DNA of 46,506 bases from Litorilinea aerophila (lineage in GTDB: Bacteria > Chloroflexota > Anaerolineae > Caldilineales > Caldilineaceae). The number at the start of each line of letters is the position of its first letter. The first letter of the stretch is position 1. The stretch spans positions 1 to 46,506 of the forward strand of contig NZ_VIGC02000041.1 of the NCBI RefSeq assembly GCF_006569185.2, in the 5' to 3' direction. A model generated the notes under the pieces. It did no database searches and was not told where the DNA came from. It was given only the letters and a program-made list of their open reading frames with translations. Position numbers and translations under genes: made by a program. Below, one piece after another: positions 1 through 7,386 of the stretch.

Positions 1-10
1 GGCGGCGTGC

Positions 11-54
11 GCATCCTCAGATGCAACTCCGCCTGGCCCGGTATCTGAGGATGC
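11..54. repeat. 12-bp perfect inverted repeat (hairpin)
   Basis: Positions 11-22 (GCATCCTCAGAT) are exactly complementary to 43-54, with a 20-nt loop. No T-run follows on either strand, so it is not a classical intrinsic terminator. It lies 25 bp before the palindromic element at 80-175 and may close an upstream transcript outside the window. Confidence 0.6.
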
Positions 55-79
55 CGACTCCGCGTCGAAACGGGAACCA

Positions 80-175
80 GTAAATCCCGGCAGAAATTTG
101 CCGACAGGTTCCACCAGATGTAGTGCGCCCAGAGGGCACCCGGAATTTCTGCCGTGGTATTTACGCCAGACTGTA
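80..175 (+). repeat. Palindromic dispersed element, copy 1
   Basis: The left end GTAAATCCCGGCAGAAATT (80-98) is nearly complementary to the right end at about 144-164 (AATTTCTGCCG followed by TGGTATTTAC). A small inner hairpin is built on GCCC/GGGC around 125-138. A non-palindromic tail GCCAGACTGTA (165-175) follows. The same unit recurs at 23318-23401 and, inverted, at 43905-44000. It carries no gene. It resembles a MITE or REP-type element, but no mobilising enzyme is visible here. Confidence 0.8.
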
Positions 176-234
176 ATCGCGTGTTTTCTGGCCAATATCT
201 TCTTGACCCAATGTCTTCAGGAGAGAAACCAACA

Positions 235-1083
235 ATGACTTTGGAACGCATCCTGTTCGATGACCTTGAGATCGGCGAGATTGCCATGGAGCTGGACTAC
301 GAGCCGCCCCAAGAAATTGTGCGCTGGGGGCTCGAAACCTTTGGCGACCGGGTGGCCATCGTCTCCTCCTTGCAGATCGACACCATGGCCATCCTGGACA
401 TGGCCTACCAGATCAACCCCAACGTCCGGGTGATCACCGTGGACACCTGGCGCCTGCCCGAAGCCACCCTGGAATTCCTGGACGAGGTGCGGGCCCACTA
501 CCCCCAGGCCCGGTGGGAGGTCCTCACCCCGGACGCCCAGGAGGTGGAGACCATGGTGGAGCGCCACGGCGCCGACCTCTTCTACAAGTCCGTCTCCCTG
601 CGCTTCCTCTGCTGCCACATCCGCAAGGTACGGCCCCTGGTTCGGGCGCTCCAGGGGCTGGACGCCTGGTTTACGGGCCTGCGCCGGGACCAGTGGGCTT
701 CCCGTTCGGCCATCAAGAAGGTGGAGCTGGACCACGACCACGGCGGTATCGTCAAGCTCAACCCCCTGGCCGACTGGACCGAGGAGGAGGTCTGGGCCTA
801 CCTGGAGGAGAACGGCGTGCCCGTCCATCCCCTCTATGCCCAGGGCTACACCAGCATCGGCTGCGCCCCCTGCTCCCGGCCCATCCAGCCTGGCGAGGAC
901 AAGCGGGCCGGCCGCTGGTGGTGGGAACAGGACGCACCCAAGGAGTGTGGCATGAACTGCCCCATCGAGACGGGCGGCTTCGAGCATGAGGCGGAGATCA
1001 TCCTGGCCCAGGCCCACGGCGATGGGGGAGCCGAGACCTCGTATCTGGCCGGCGTTCGCCAACGCAACGGCCACCGGGTCTAA
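235..1083 (+). CDS. cysH: Assimilatory adenylyl-sulfate (APS) reductase, CysH family
   Basis: A cytoplasmic enzyme of about 282 residues that reduces activated sulfate (APS or PAPS) to sulfite with electrons from thioredoxin. The cysteines are those of the iron-sulfur type: a CC pair at 126-127 and CxxC at 210/213 would hold a [4Fe-4S] cluster. The C-terminal catalytic Cys lies in an ECGM motif (Cys238). In this family the cluster normally goes with APS rather than PAPS as substrate. The GLRRDQ segment is part of the substrate-binding region. I place the start at ATG 235 because AGGAGAG at 219-225 lies 9 nt upstream; an extension to 154 would run into the repeat element. The next gene starts 5 bp after the stop, so the two are probably cotranscribed. 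Confidence 0.92.
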   Translation: MTLERILFDDLEIGEIAMELDYEPPQEIVRWGLETFGDRVAIVSSLQIDTMAILDMAYQINPNVRVITVDTWRLPEATLEFLDEVRAHYPQARWEVLTPDAQEVETMVERHGADLFYKSVSLRFLCCHIRKVRPLVRALQGLDAWFTGLRRDQWASRSAIKKVELDHDHGGIVKLNPLADWTEEEVWAYLEENGVPVHPLYAQGYTSIGCAPCSRPIQPGEDKRAGRWWWEQDAPKECGMNCPIETGGFEHEAEIILAQAHGDGGAETSYLAGVRQRNGHRV

Positions 1084-1088
1084 CGCCT

Positions 1089-2153
1089 ATGGAAGCCTTC
1101 ATCCCGTACATCCAGGCCGTGGGCCGGGGCGAAAAGCTCAAGCGAGACCTGACCTGTGACGAGGCGGAAGAGGCCATGCGCCTGATCCTGGCCGGGGACG
1201 CATCCCCGGCCCAGGTGGGCGCCTTCCTGGTCAGCCAGCGGGTGAAAGGCGAGAGCGCCGAGGAGATCGTGGGCTTCACCCGGGCTGCTCGAGCCTTCGC
1301 CCAGCAGATTGCCCCCCGGGTGGAAGGGCTGATGGACCTGGGCCTGCCCTACGACGGCAAGGTCAAAACCCTGCAACTGGCGCCGGCGGCCGCGATAGTC
1401 CTCGCGGCCGCCGGGCAGCCGGTGGTATTCCACGGCGCGCCCGATGTGCCCACCAAGCGGGGGGTGGGACCGGCCGAGGTGTTGGCGGCCCTGGACATCC
1501 CGGCTGACCTGCCGCCGGAGGTGGTGGAGCGCCAGGTCGAGGAGGTGGGGATCGGCTTCCTCTACGCGCCCCGCTTCATCCCGGCCTGGCATGCCCTGAC
1601 ACCCATCCGGCAGCAGTTCGGCCTGCGCACCGCGTTGAACACAGTGGAGAAATTCCTCAACCCGGCCAATGCACCGCTGGTGGTGGCCGGCTTTTTCCAC
1701 ATGGGCTACCTGCAGCGCATGCGGCTTGCCCTCCAGGCCCTCTTCGGGCAGGGCTGGATCATCCAGGGGCCGGAGGGCTCCATCGAGTGCCCGCCAGGGC
1801 GGGCCACCCGGGTGCTGTCTGCAGATCCGGCGGCCGATCCCCTGGTCATCGACAGCCAGGCCCTGGGGCTGGAGGGCCGCGGGGAACTGGCCGCCCCAGG
1901 CGAGCCCGCTGCGCACGCCCGCCTGCTGCACCAGCTCCTGGCTGATCCTGCCGGGGCTGAACGGGCGGATGCCCTGCGCTTCGCCAGGGATACGCTCTTC
2001 CTCACGGCAGGGCTGCTGCTCTTCCTGGGGGGACGGGCCGTTGACCTGGCCGCTGGCGTGGAACTGGCCCGACAGACGGTGGAGCAAGGGGCCGCGCTGG
2101 AGCGCCTGCAGGCGTGGCAGGCCCTCTGCCGTGCGGCGACGGTTGGGGGCTGA
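1089..2153 (+). CDS. TrpD2-like protein (anthranilate phosphoribosyltransferase family)
   Basis: A protein of 354 residues with the two-domain fold of nucleoside phosphorylase class III / TrpD enzymes. The N-terminal helical part contains the 'ASPAQVGAFLVSQRVKGES' type signature. A central segment matches the TrpD region around 'APRFIPAWHALTPIRQQFGLRTALN'. The phosphoribosyl-pyrophosphate loop, GTGGD in true TrpD, reads GLPYDGK here, and the KHGN motif reads FHGAPD, so anthranilate transfer is unlikely. It belongs with the TrpD2/YbiB-type paralogues, some of which bind nucleic acid. It begins 5 bp after cysH, so it is probably in the same transcript. There are no other trp genes nearby. The family assignment is fairly sure; the function is not known. 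Confidence 0.75.
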   Translation: MEAFIPYIQAVGRGEKLKRDLTCDEAEEAMRLILAGDASPAQVGAFLVSQRVKGESAEEIVGFTRAARAFAQQIAPRVEGLMDLGLPYDGKVKTLQLAPAAAIVLAAAGQPVVFHGAPDVPTKRGVGPAEVLAALDIPADLPPEVVERQVEEVGIGFLYAPRFIPAWHALTPIRQQFGLRTALNTVEKFLNPANAPLVVAGFFHMGYLQRMRLALQALFGQGWIIQGPEGSIECPPGRATRVLSADPAADPLVIDSQALGLEGRGELAAPGEPAAHARLLHQLLADPAGAERADALRFARDTLFLTAGLLLFLGGRAVDLAAGVELARQTVEQGAALERLQAWQALCRAATVGG

Positions 2154-2171
2154 TCCGCCCGCCCGGGCAAT

Positions 2172-2201
2172 TTCGCGCCACGGGCCAGGATCGTCTAGAA
2201 T
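2172..2201 (+). promoter_or_regulatory. Possible promoter for the carbonic anhydrase gene
   Basis: TAGAAT (2196-2201) is a good -10 hexamer. The -35 candidate TTCGCG (2172-2177) at 18 bp is poor. The gap between the flanking genes is only 100 bp, so read-through from cysH is equally possible. Confidence 0.3.
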
Positions 2202-2253
2202 CACCCCCTGCCAGACGGCATCAGAACCTGTCTAACGCACGAAGGAGTAAACC

Positions 2254-2748
2254 ATGTCCCTGTACGAAGAACTGATGAAAGCGAACGAGCACTACGCCGC
2301 ATCCTTCGACCGCAGCAGCCTGACCGCGCCGCCAGCCCGGAAGCTGGCCGTGGTGGTCTGCATGGACGCCCGCCTGACGGTAGAGGAGTTCCTGGGGCTG
2401 CGCACGGGCGATGCCCATATCATCCGCAACGCCGGGGGCGTCGTGACCGAGGATGCCCTGCGTTCCCTGATCATTTCCCACAAGCTCTTGGGCACCCGGG
2501 AATTTCTGGTCATCAACCACACCGACTGCGGCATGCTCACCTTCAAGGATGAGGATCTGCGTCGGCGGCTGGCCGAAGAGACCGGCGCCGATGCCAGTGA
2601 GCTGGAGTTCCACGCCTTCGACGATCTGGAAGCCAACGTCCGCGCCCAGGTTCAGAAAATCAAGGATAGCCCCTTCATCGCGGACGACGTGGTGGTGCGG
2701 GGCCTGATTTACGACGTCAAGACGGGCCGGTTGCGGGAGGTAGCCTGA
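2254..2748 (+). CDS. Beta-class carbonic anhydrase
   Basis: A cytoplasmic zinc enzyme interconverting CO2 and bicarbonate. At 164 residues it matches the short prokaryotic beta-CA clade (as in mycobacterial Rv1284) rather than the ~200-residue Can type. The zinc ligands are readable as Cys36 (in CMDAR, with the Asp38/Arg40 dyad), His89 and Cys92 (in NHTDCGM). The IIRNAGG segment at about 57-62 is also characteristic. ATG 2254 has an AAGGAG sequence 7 nt upstream. A perfect hairpin follows the stop, which suggests a monocistronic unit or the end of the cysH transcript. Confidence 0.93.
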   Translation: MSLYEELMKANEHYAASFDRSSLTAPPARKLAVVVCMDARLTVEEFLGLRTGDAHIIRNAGGVVTEDALRSLIISHKLLGTREFLVINHTDCGMLTFKDEDLRRRLAEETGADASELEFHAFDDLEANVRAQVQKIKDSPFIADDVVVRGLIYDVKTGRLREVA

Positions 2749-2757
2749 CGTGCACAT

Positions 2758-2782
2758 GGGGGCGGGCTGAGGGCCCGCCCCC
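2758..2782 (+). terminator. Hairpin after the carbonic anhydrase gene
   Basis: A perfect 10-bp GC stem (2758-2767 with 2773-2782) with a 5-nt loop lies 9 bp after the stop codon. No U-tract follows, so it may act as a Rho-assisted or structural terminator. It could equally be the first member of the hairpin array that follows. Confidence 0.45.
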
Positions 2783-3154
2783 GCTGTGCCTACAGGAAAG
2801 GACGTCGGTTTCCGTAGGTGCGGTTTTTAACCGCACGATGATGCCAGATCCAGGCGGGTGAAGGAAAGGCGACGGAAGCGCAGCTGCGAGCTGCGCCTAC
2901 GGGGAAGAACGTCGGCGTACCCGTTGCATCCAATCCGGGCGGATGGCGGCCCTTGCCGTAGGTGCGGTTTTTAACCGCACGATGATGCCCGATGTCACCA
3001 GGCCCCCACGGATGCCGGTACTCCGTAGATTTGGCCACCTTCGGCGGGCCGGAGACCCGCCCTCCGTCCCCGTAGCATCCGACCCGCGCCAATGGCGTTC
3101 CTGTCCTGTAGGGGCGGGGCTTGCCTCGCCCGATGGTGCTCCGGCGGGCCGGCG
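2783..3154. repeat. Array of dispersed hairpin repeats; no gene
   Basis: This intergenic stretch between the carbonic anhydrase gene and the end of the Bat-type operon holds at least five short hairpins. Stems are GTGCGGTT/AACCGCAC (2818-2836), GCGCAGCT/AGCTGCGC (2878-2896), an exact second copy of the first (2962-2980), GGCGGG/CCCGCC (3043-3061) and GGGCGGGGC/GCCTCGCCC with one G-T pair (about 3112-3130). Most are preceded by GTAGG and followed by CGATG. A shared spacer resembling GATCCAGGCGGGTGAA separates units. No open reading frame here looks real. The array lies between convergent genes. Confidence 0.75.
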
Positions 3155-4201
3155 TCACAGCAGCGGATTCCAGCGCAGGGAAAGGCCCACGGCCAGGACG
3201 GTCAGAAGGGCGCCCAGGCCGGCAAAGGCCGCGCTCACCTCGGTGGTCTCGTGACGGGTGATCAGGTAGGTGGGCAGGCTGCGGAAGACGTCGTGGAGCT
3301 CGCCGGCACTCTCCGCCGAGTAGTACTCGCCCCCGGTCATGTCCGCAATCTGGATCAGCGTCTCTTCGTCGATACCCCGGCGGAAGCGCCCGCCGCCCCC
3401 GCCAAAGCCAAAGCCCCCCACGAAGGGCTCGTAGCCGTCGAAGGCCCCACAGTCCATCCGCCCGCCCGTGGCCGTGCCAAAACCGATGGTGTAAACCCGG
3501 ATGCCCCGGTCCACCGCCTGCTGGGCCGCGTCCAGGGGGAGAACACCTGCGTTGCTGGCGCCGTCGGTCAGCAACACGATGATATCCGGCGCGTAGGCAC
3601 CGGGCACCACCGGCGTCACCGGCGGGTCGCTGCTGCGGCGCTGGGCTGGGGCCACGTTGGGGTCCACCTCCGCGATGGCGTCGATGGCCTCCAGGATGGC
3701 GCTGCCCACGGCCGTGCGGCGCCCCGTCAGCAGGCTCTGGATCACATCCCGCAGCACCCGCTTGTCGGCCGTGGGCGGGTGTACCATCTCCGCGAAGCCG
3801 GCAAAGGCCACCACGCCGATCTGGGTGCCGGGCGGCTGGCTGTCCACAAATTCGATGGCCGCGTTCTTGGCTGCCTGGAGCCTGTTAGGCTCGATGTCGG
3901 TGGAGCACATGCTGCGGGAGACGTCGATGGCCAGGATGATGGCCGTCTGATTGGTGGGCATGGCCACCACCGCCACCGGCCGGCTCATGGCCACGATCAG
4001 GCTGGTCAGGGCCGCCAGTAGCAGGGCAAACGGCACATGGCGTCGCCAGCGGGACTGTTGGGGCAGGGCAGCCCGCACCAGGGAGAGGCTGGAGAAGCGC
4101 ACGGCAAAACGCTGCCGTCGGCGCAGCATCCACCAGTAGGCATAGATGGCCAGCGGAATCAAGGCCAGCAGCCCCAGAAACCAGGGCCAGAGTAAGTGCA
4201 T
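3155..4201 (-). CDS. VWA-domain membrane protein, BatA/BatB type (downstream copy)
   Basis: A protein of 348 residues. It has two N-terminal membrane segments (about 3-25 and 56-73), then a von Willebrand factor A domain facing the outside, and a C-terminal membrane helix (about 320-342). The metal-binding MIDAS motif is complete: DVSRS at 93-97 plus the later LLTDG. A glycine-rich insertion (FGFGGGGGRF) lies in the last third of the VWA domain. It is the last gene of a moxR-DUF58-VWA-VWA operon and starts 15 bp after its paralogue, behind GGAGG. In this family the VWA proteins work with a MoxR ATPase in stress tolerance or protein-complex maturation; the client is unknown. Confidence 0.85.
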   Translation of the reverse strand: MHLLWPWFLGLLALIPLAIYAYWWMLRRRQRFAVRFSSLSLVRAALPQQSRWRRHVPFALLLAALTSLIVAMSRPVAVVAMPTNQTAIILAIDVSRSMCSTDIEPNRLQAAKNAAIEFVDSQPPGTQIGVVAFAGFAEMVHPPTADKRVLRDVIQSLLTGRRTAVGSAILEAIDAIAEVDPNVAPAQRRSSDPPVTPVVPGAYAPDIIVLLTDGASNAGVLPLDAAQQAVDRGIRVYTIGFGTATGGRMDCGAFDGYEPFVGGFGFGGGGGRFRRGIDEETLIQIADMTGGEYYSAESAGELHDVFRSLPTYLITRHETTEVSAAFAGLGALLTVLAVGLSLRWNPLL

Positions 4202-4216
4202 GGAACACCTCCTTCT

Positions 4217-5224
4217 TCACGGCACACGGCCGAACCACAGCATGGAGAGCGCGCCGCCGCTCAGGATCATCAACAGGGCCGCGCCGGCAAACAGGAAGGT
4301 GAGCTCGGTGCGGTCGGGCCTGGTGACCAGTTGCAGATCCAGGTTTTCGTAGATGGCGCTGAGCTCTTCCTCGTCCTGGGCGTTGTAATACTCGCCCTGG
4401 GTCATTTCGGCGATGGCCTGGAGCATGGCTTCGTCCAGCCGGGTGTGGAAAAGCAACCCCTCGACCTCGATGGTAGTGCCGGCGGAGCTGCCGATGCCGA
4501 TGGTGTAGATGCGCACGCCCCGATCTGCCGCGATCTGGGCCGACTCCAGGGGGTCGGGCGGCGCGGTATTTTCGCCGTCGGTGAGCAGCACAATCACCGC
4601 GGAGCGGTAGCTGCCCGGTGGGGCCGGTGTGGGCGTGGGGATGGGCGTGGGCGTCAGGTTGCTGTAGACCGCGCCGCTGGGCTCCGGCGTGGCGAAGATG
4701 GTGTTGAGCGCGGTCAGGATGCCCGAAGCCAGGGAAGTCCCCCGTTCGGGCTGGAGCCGGTGCAGGGTGGCCAGCACCGCCGCCCGGTCGGTGGTGGGGG
4801 GCTGGACGGTGAAACCGCTTTCGCTGAAGGCCACCACGCCGATCTGGACGGTGGCGGGCTGGCGCTCCACAAATTCGATGGCCGCGGCCCGGGCGGCCTC
4901 CATGCGGCTGGGCTGCAGATCGTCGGCCGCCATGCTGCCGGACACGTCGAAGGCCAGCATGACGATCCCTTCCAGCCGGGGGAGGCTCAGCTCGGCTTCC
5001 GGGCGGGCCAGCCCAATGCAGAGGAGGGTCACCCCCAGCAGAAAGAGGCCGTAGGGCAGGTGGCGACGCCAGCCCGGGCGCTGCCCCTGGGCTGTCTGCA
5101 CCAGACCCAGCGCTCCCCGGGCCGCCAGGATCTGCTCCCGCCGCCGTTGGATGCGCATGTAGTAGAAGGCTAGCGCCGGCACCGCCAGCAGACTCGTCAG
5201 CAGATAGGGCCAGATGAAGGTCAT
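4217..5224 (-). CDS. VWA-domain membrane protein, BatA/BatB type (upstream copy)
   Basis: A protein of 335 residues with the same plan as its downstream neighbour: N-terminal helices at about 5-22 and 58-73, a VWA domain with MIDAS DVSGS (93-97) and LLTDGEN, and a C-terminal helix. A proline/threonine-rich insertion (alternating PTPIPTPTPAPP) sits in the middle of the VWA domain. That is unusual and looks like a surface-exposed linker. I chose ATG 5224; a GTG two codons earlier (5230) is possible and neither has a strong ribosome site. The two VWA proteins share MIDAS position and topology, which points to a tandem duplication. Confidence 0.85.
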   Translation of the reverse strand: MTFIWPYLLTSLLAVPALAFYYMRIQRRREQILAARGALGLVQTAQGQRPGWRRHLPYGLFLLGVTLLCIGLARPEAELSLPRLEGIVMLAFDVSGSMAADDLQPSRMEAARAAAIEFVERQPATVQIGVVAFSESGFTVQPPTTDRAAVLATLHRLQPERGTSLASGILTALNTIFATPEPSGAVYSNLTPTPIPTPTPAPPGSYRSAVIVLLTDGENTAPPDPLESAQIAADRGVRIYTIGIGSSAGTTIEVEGLLFHTRLDEAMLQAIAEMTQGEYYNAQDEEELSAIYENLDLQLVTRPDRTELTFLFAGAALLMILSGGALSMLWFGRVP

Positions 5225-5297
5225 GCTCACCCCGATGAATTAAGACCGGGTGACCGGGCGAACCGGGTGGGTAATAACCCGATCCCCAATCACCTTT

Positions 5298-6248
5298 TCA
5301 CCCCGCCGCCCCCAGTTTTCGCCGTTGCTTGCGCAGGGAAGCAAAACGCACGATGGCCCGCACCAGGTCCTCCTCCGTGGAGAGGGAGAGGGGATCCACC
5401 CCTGCCCGCTTGAAGGCCTCGGCCAGCTCGACCTCCCGGCGCTGCGCCAGCTCCGCGTATGCCTCCCGAAAACGGCGATCCCCCGTGTCCACCAGCAGTT
5501 GCTCCCCCGTCTCCGCGTCTTCCATCACCACGAGTCCCACGTCGGGCAACTCCCGCTCCCGGGGATCCCACAGGCGGATGGCCAGCACCTCGTGGCGACG
5601 GCTGAGGAGCTTGAGGGGGCGTTCCCAGCCGGGCGCGCTGATGAAGTCGGAGACCACAAAGAGGAGGGAGCGCCGCTTGATGGTGTTGAGCCCGCTGTTG
5701 AGCAGTTGGGCCAGCTCGGTGAAGGGCGCCCGGGGCAGTTTGGGCTGGCGCAGCAGCTCGTGGAGCAGCCGCAACACCTGGATGCGCCCGCCCCGGGCCG
5801 GTATCACCTGCCGCACCCGGTCCCCGTAGAGGATGGCGCCCACCCGGTTGCCGTGGCGGGTCAACAGCCGGGCCACCGTGGCCACGAAATCGATCAGGAT
5901 CGCCCGCTTCTGCCGTTCCAGCGTACCAAAATCCATGGACGGGCTCAGATCCAGCAGGAACCAGGCCGTCAGCTCCCGATCTTCCGTGTACTGGCGCACG
6001 TAGGGCGTGTCCATGCGCGCGGTCACGTTCCAGTCGATGTAGCGGATATCGTCCCCGGGCTGATATTCCCGCAGGTCGGCCAGGTCTACGCCGTAGCCGT
6101 AGAAAAGGGTGCGGTAATCGCCCTGGAGCAGGCCATCCAGCCGCCGGATCACGTGCCACTCCAGCCGGTGCAGGATGTGCTCCGGCGTGGCTGTGACCGG
6201 GGGCGTGGCCATGCCCTTACCGGACGCCCCGGGCCCTGATCTGCTCAT
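5298..6248 (-). CDS. DUF58-domain protein
   Basis: A protein of 316 residues carrying the DUF58 signature: a YQPGDDIRYIDWNVTAR segment at about 71-87, followed by a degenerate VWA-like fold with LLDLSPSMDFG. The family is regularly encoded beside MoxR ATPases and VWA proteins and probably acts as an adaptor. The start at ATG 6248 is supported by GGAGG 9 nt upstream and overlaps the end of the moxR gene by 32 bp, which indicates translational coupling. An internal ATG (6212) is a weaker alternative. There is no signal peptide, so it is probably cytoplasmic. Confidence 0.88.
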   Translation of the reverse strand: MSRSGPGASGKGMATPPVTATPEHILHRLEWHVIRRLDGLLQGDYRTLFYGYGVDLADLREYQPGDDIRYIDWNVTARMDTPYVRQYTEDRELTAWFLLDLSPSMDFGTLERQKRAILIDFVATVARLLTRHGNRVGAILYGDRVRQVIPARGGRIQVLRLLHELLRQPKLPRAPFTELAQLLNSGLNTIKRRSLLFVVSDFISAPGWERPLKLLSRRHEVLAIRLWDPRERELPDVGLVVMEDAETGEQLLVDTGDRRFREAYAELAQRREVELAEAFKRAGVDPLSLSTEEDLVRAIVRFASLRKQRRKLGAAG

Positions 6249-7233
6249 GGACCGATACCTCCGGCAGTGGAATGCGAGCCAGGATTTGGTCCAGCAGGTC
6301 GTCTGCGCTCACGTTGTCGGAGAGCGCCTCGTAGGAGAGGACCAGCCGGTGGCGAACCACATCGTGGACCATGTCCCGCACGTCCTGGGGCAGCGCATAC
6401 ATGCGGCCCCGCATGAAAGCCAGGGCCCGGGCGGTCAGGATCAGGTTGATGGAGGCCCGGGGGCTGGCCCCAAAGGTGATGTAGGGGGCCAGCTCCGCCA
6501 AGCCCACTTCCCGGGGCTGCCGGGTGGCGCCGACCACCTTCACCGCGTATTCGATCAGGGCCGGATCCACGTAGACCTGGTCCACCTCCTGTTGGAGGGC
6601 CATGAGCTGATCCGTGGTCAGCACTCGCTGCACGGCCTGGAGGGCGCCGGTCATGCGCTCCACGATGACGAACTCCTCGGTGAAGGAGGGGTAGCCCACC
6701 AGCACCTTGAGCATGAAGCGATCCACCTGGGCCTCAGGCAGGGGGTAGGTGCCCTCCACCTCGATGGGGTTCTGGGTGGCCAGCACCAGGAAGGGCTGGG
6801 GCACCGGGTAGGTCTCCCGCCCGATGGTCACCTGGCGCTCCTGCATCACCTCCAGCAGCGCGCTTTGGACCTTGGCCGGCGCCCGGTTGATTTCGTCCGC
6901 CAGGAGCAGGTTGGTGAAGACCGGGCCGAAGGAGGTGTTGAAGTCGCCTGTCTTCTGGTTGTAGATGCGGGTGCCCACCAGGTCGGCCGGCACCAGGTCC
7001 GGCGTGAATTGGATGCGCTTGAACTCGCCGCCGATGGCCTGGGCCAGGGTCTTGATGGCCATGGTTTTGGCCAGCCCCGGCACCCCTTCCACCAGGATGT
7101 GACCCCGGGCCAACAGGGCCACGATCAGCCGCTCCAGCAGGTGATCCTGGCCGACAATGATCTTTTTGACCTCGTAGAGCAGGCGCTCGATGATGAGGTT
7201 CTTGTCGCCGTCGAGGGGGGGTGGAGTGGTCAT
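6217..7233 (-). CDS. MoxR-family AAA+ ATPase
   Basis: A protein of 338 residues. Walker A is GVPGLAKT (50-57), Walker B LLLADEINR (Asp113/Glu114), and a C-terminal lid domain follows. MoxR ATPases act as chaperones that insert cofactors or assemble complexes together with VWA-domain partners, which here are the next genes downstream. The frame is open up to 7356, but those codons run through a simple-repeat island, so I take ATG 7233 (AGGA about 10 nt upstream). It is the first gene of the four-gene operon. Confidence 0.92.
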   Translation of the reverse strand: MTTPPPLDGDKNLIIERLLYEVKKIIVGQDHLLERLIVALLARGHILVEGVPGLAKTMAIKTLAQAIGGEFKRIQFTPDLVPADLVGTRIYNQKTGDFNTSFGPVFTNLLLADEINRAPAKVQSALLEVMQERQVTIGRETYPVPQPFLVLATQNPIEVEGTYPLPEAQVDRFMLKVLVGYPSFTEEFVIVERMTGALQAVQRVLTTDQLMALQQEVDQVYVDPALIEYAVKVVGATRQPREVGLAELAPYITFGASPRASINLILTARALAFMRGRMYALPQDVRDMVHDVVRHRLVLSYEALSDNVSADDLLDQILARIPLPEVSVHEQIRARGVR

Positions 7234-7250
7234 GGTTGGTGTTTTTCCTG

Positions 7251-7307
7251 GTAGGTAGTGGATTGGTAGTTGGTAGACGGTAGTTGGTAGACGGTAGACG
7301 GTGGTCG
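7251..7307. repeat. Simple-repeat island (GGTAGTT / GGTAGAC units)
   Basis: Imperfect tandem units of GGTAGTT and GGTAGAC(G) lie 18-75 bp upstream of the moxR start. A related island occurs at 46311-46380, also just upstream of a minus-strand start codon. In minus-strand sense the units read CTACC-rich. The island is not coding. Confidence 0.7.
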
Positions 7308-7386
7308 TGGTGGGGCCAGGGTGCGCATAGTCATTGACGGACTGTGCACCACCCAAGGCGTAACCGTTGGCCCGTGCCCGTCTTCG

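Noticed and set aside
154-234. Extension of cysH upstream to 154
   Set aside because: The added codons lie in the tail of the palindromic element and the junction to the gene; ATG 235 has a clear ribosome site.
2783-3154. Small genes in the hairpin array, such as a 122-codon minus-strand frame
   Set aside because: The frames translate the hairpin repeats themselves, repeating RTYGK-like segments without ribosome sites.
3092-4021. Plus-strand frame opposite the VWA gene, and similar ones at 4196-5173, 6175-7254 and 39586-41001
   Set aside because: They mirror well-supported minus-strand genes and have Gln/His/Gly-rich translations.
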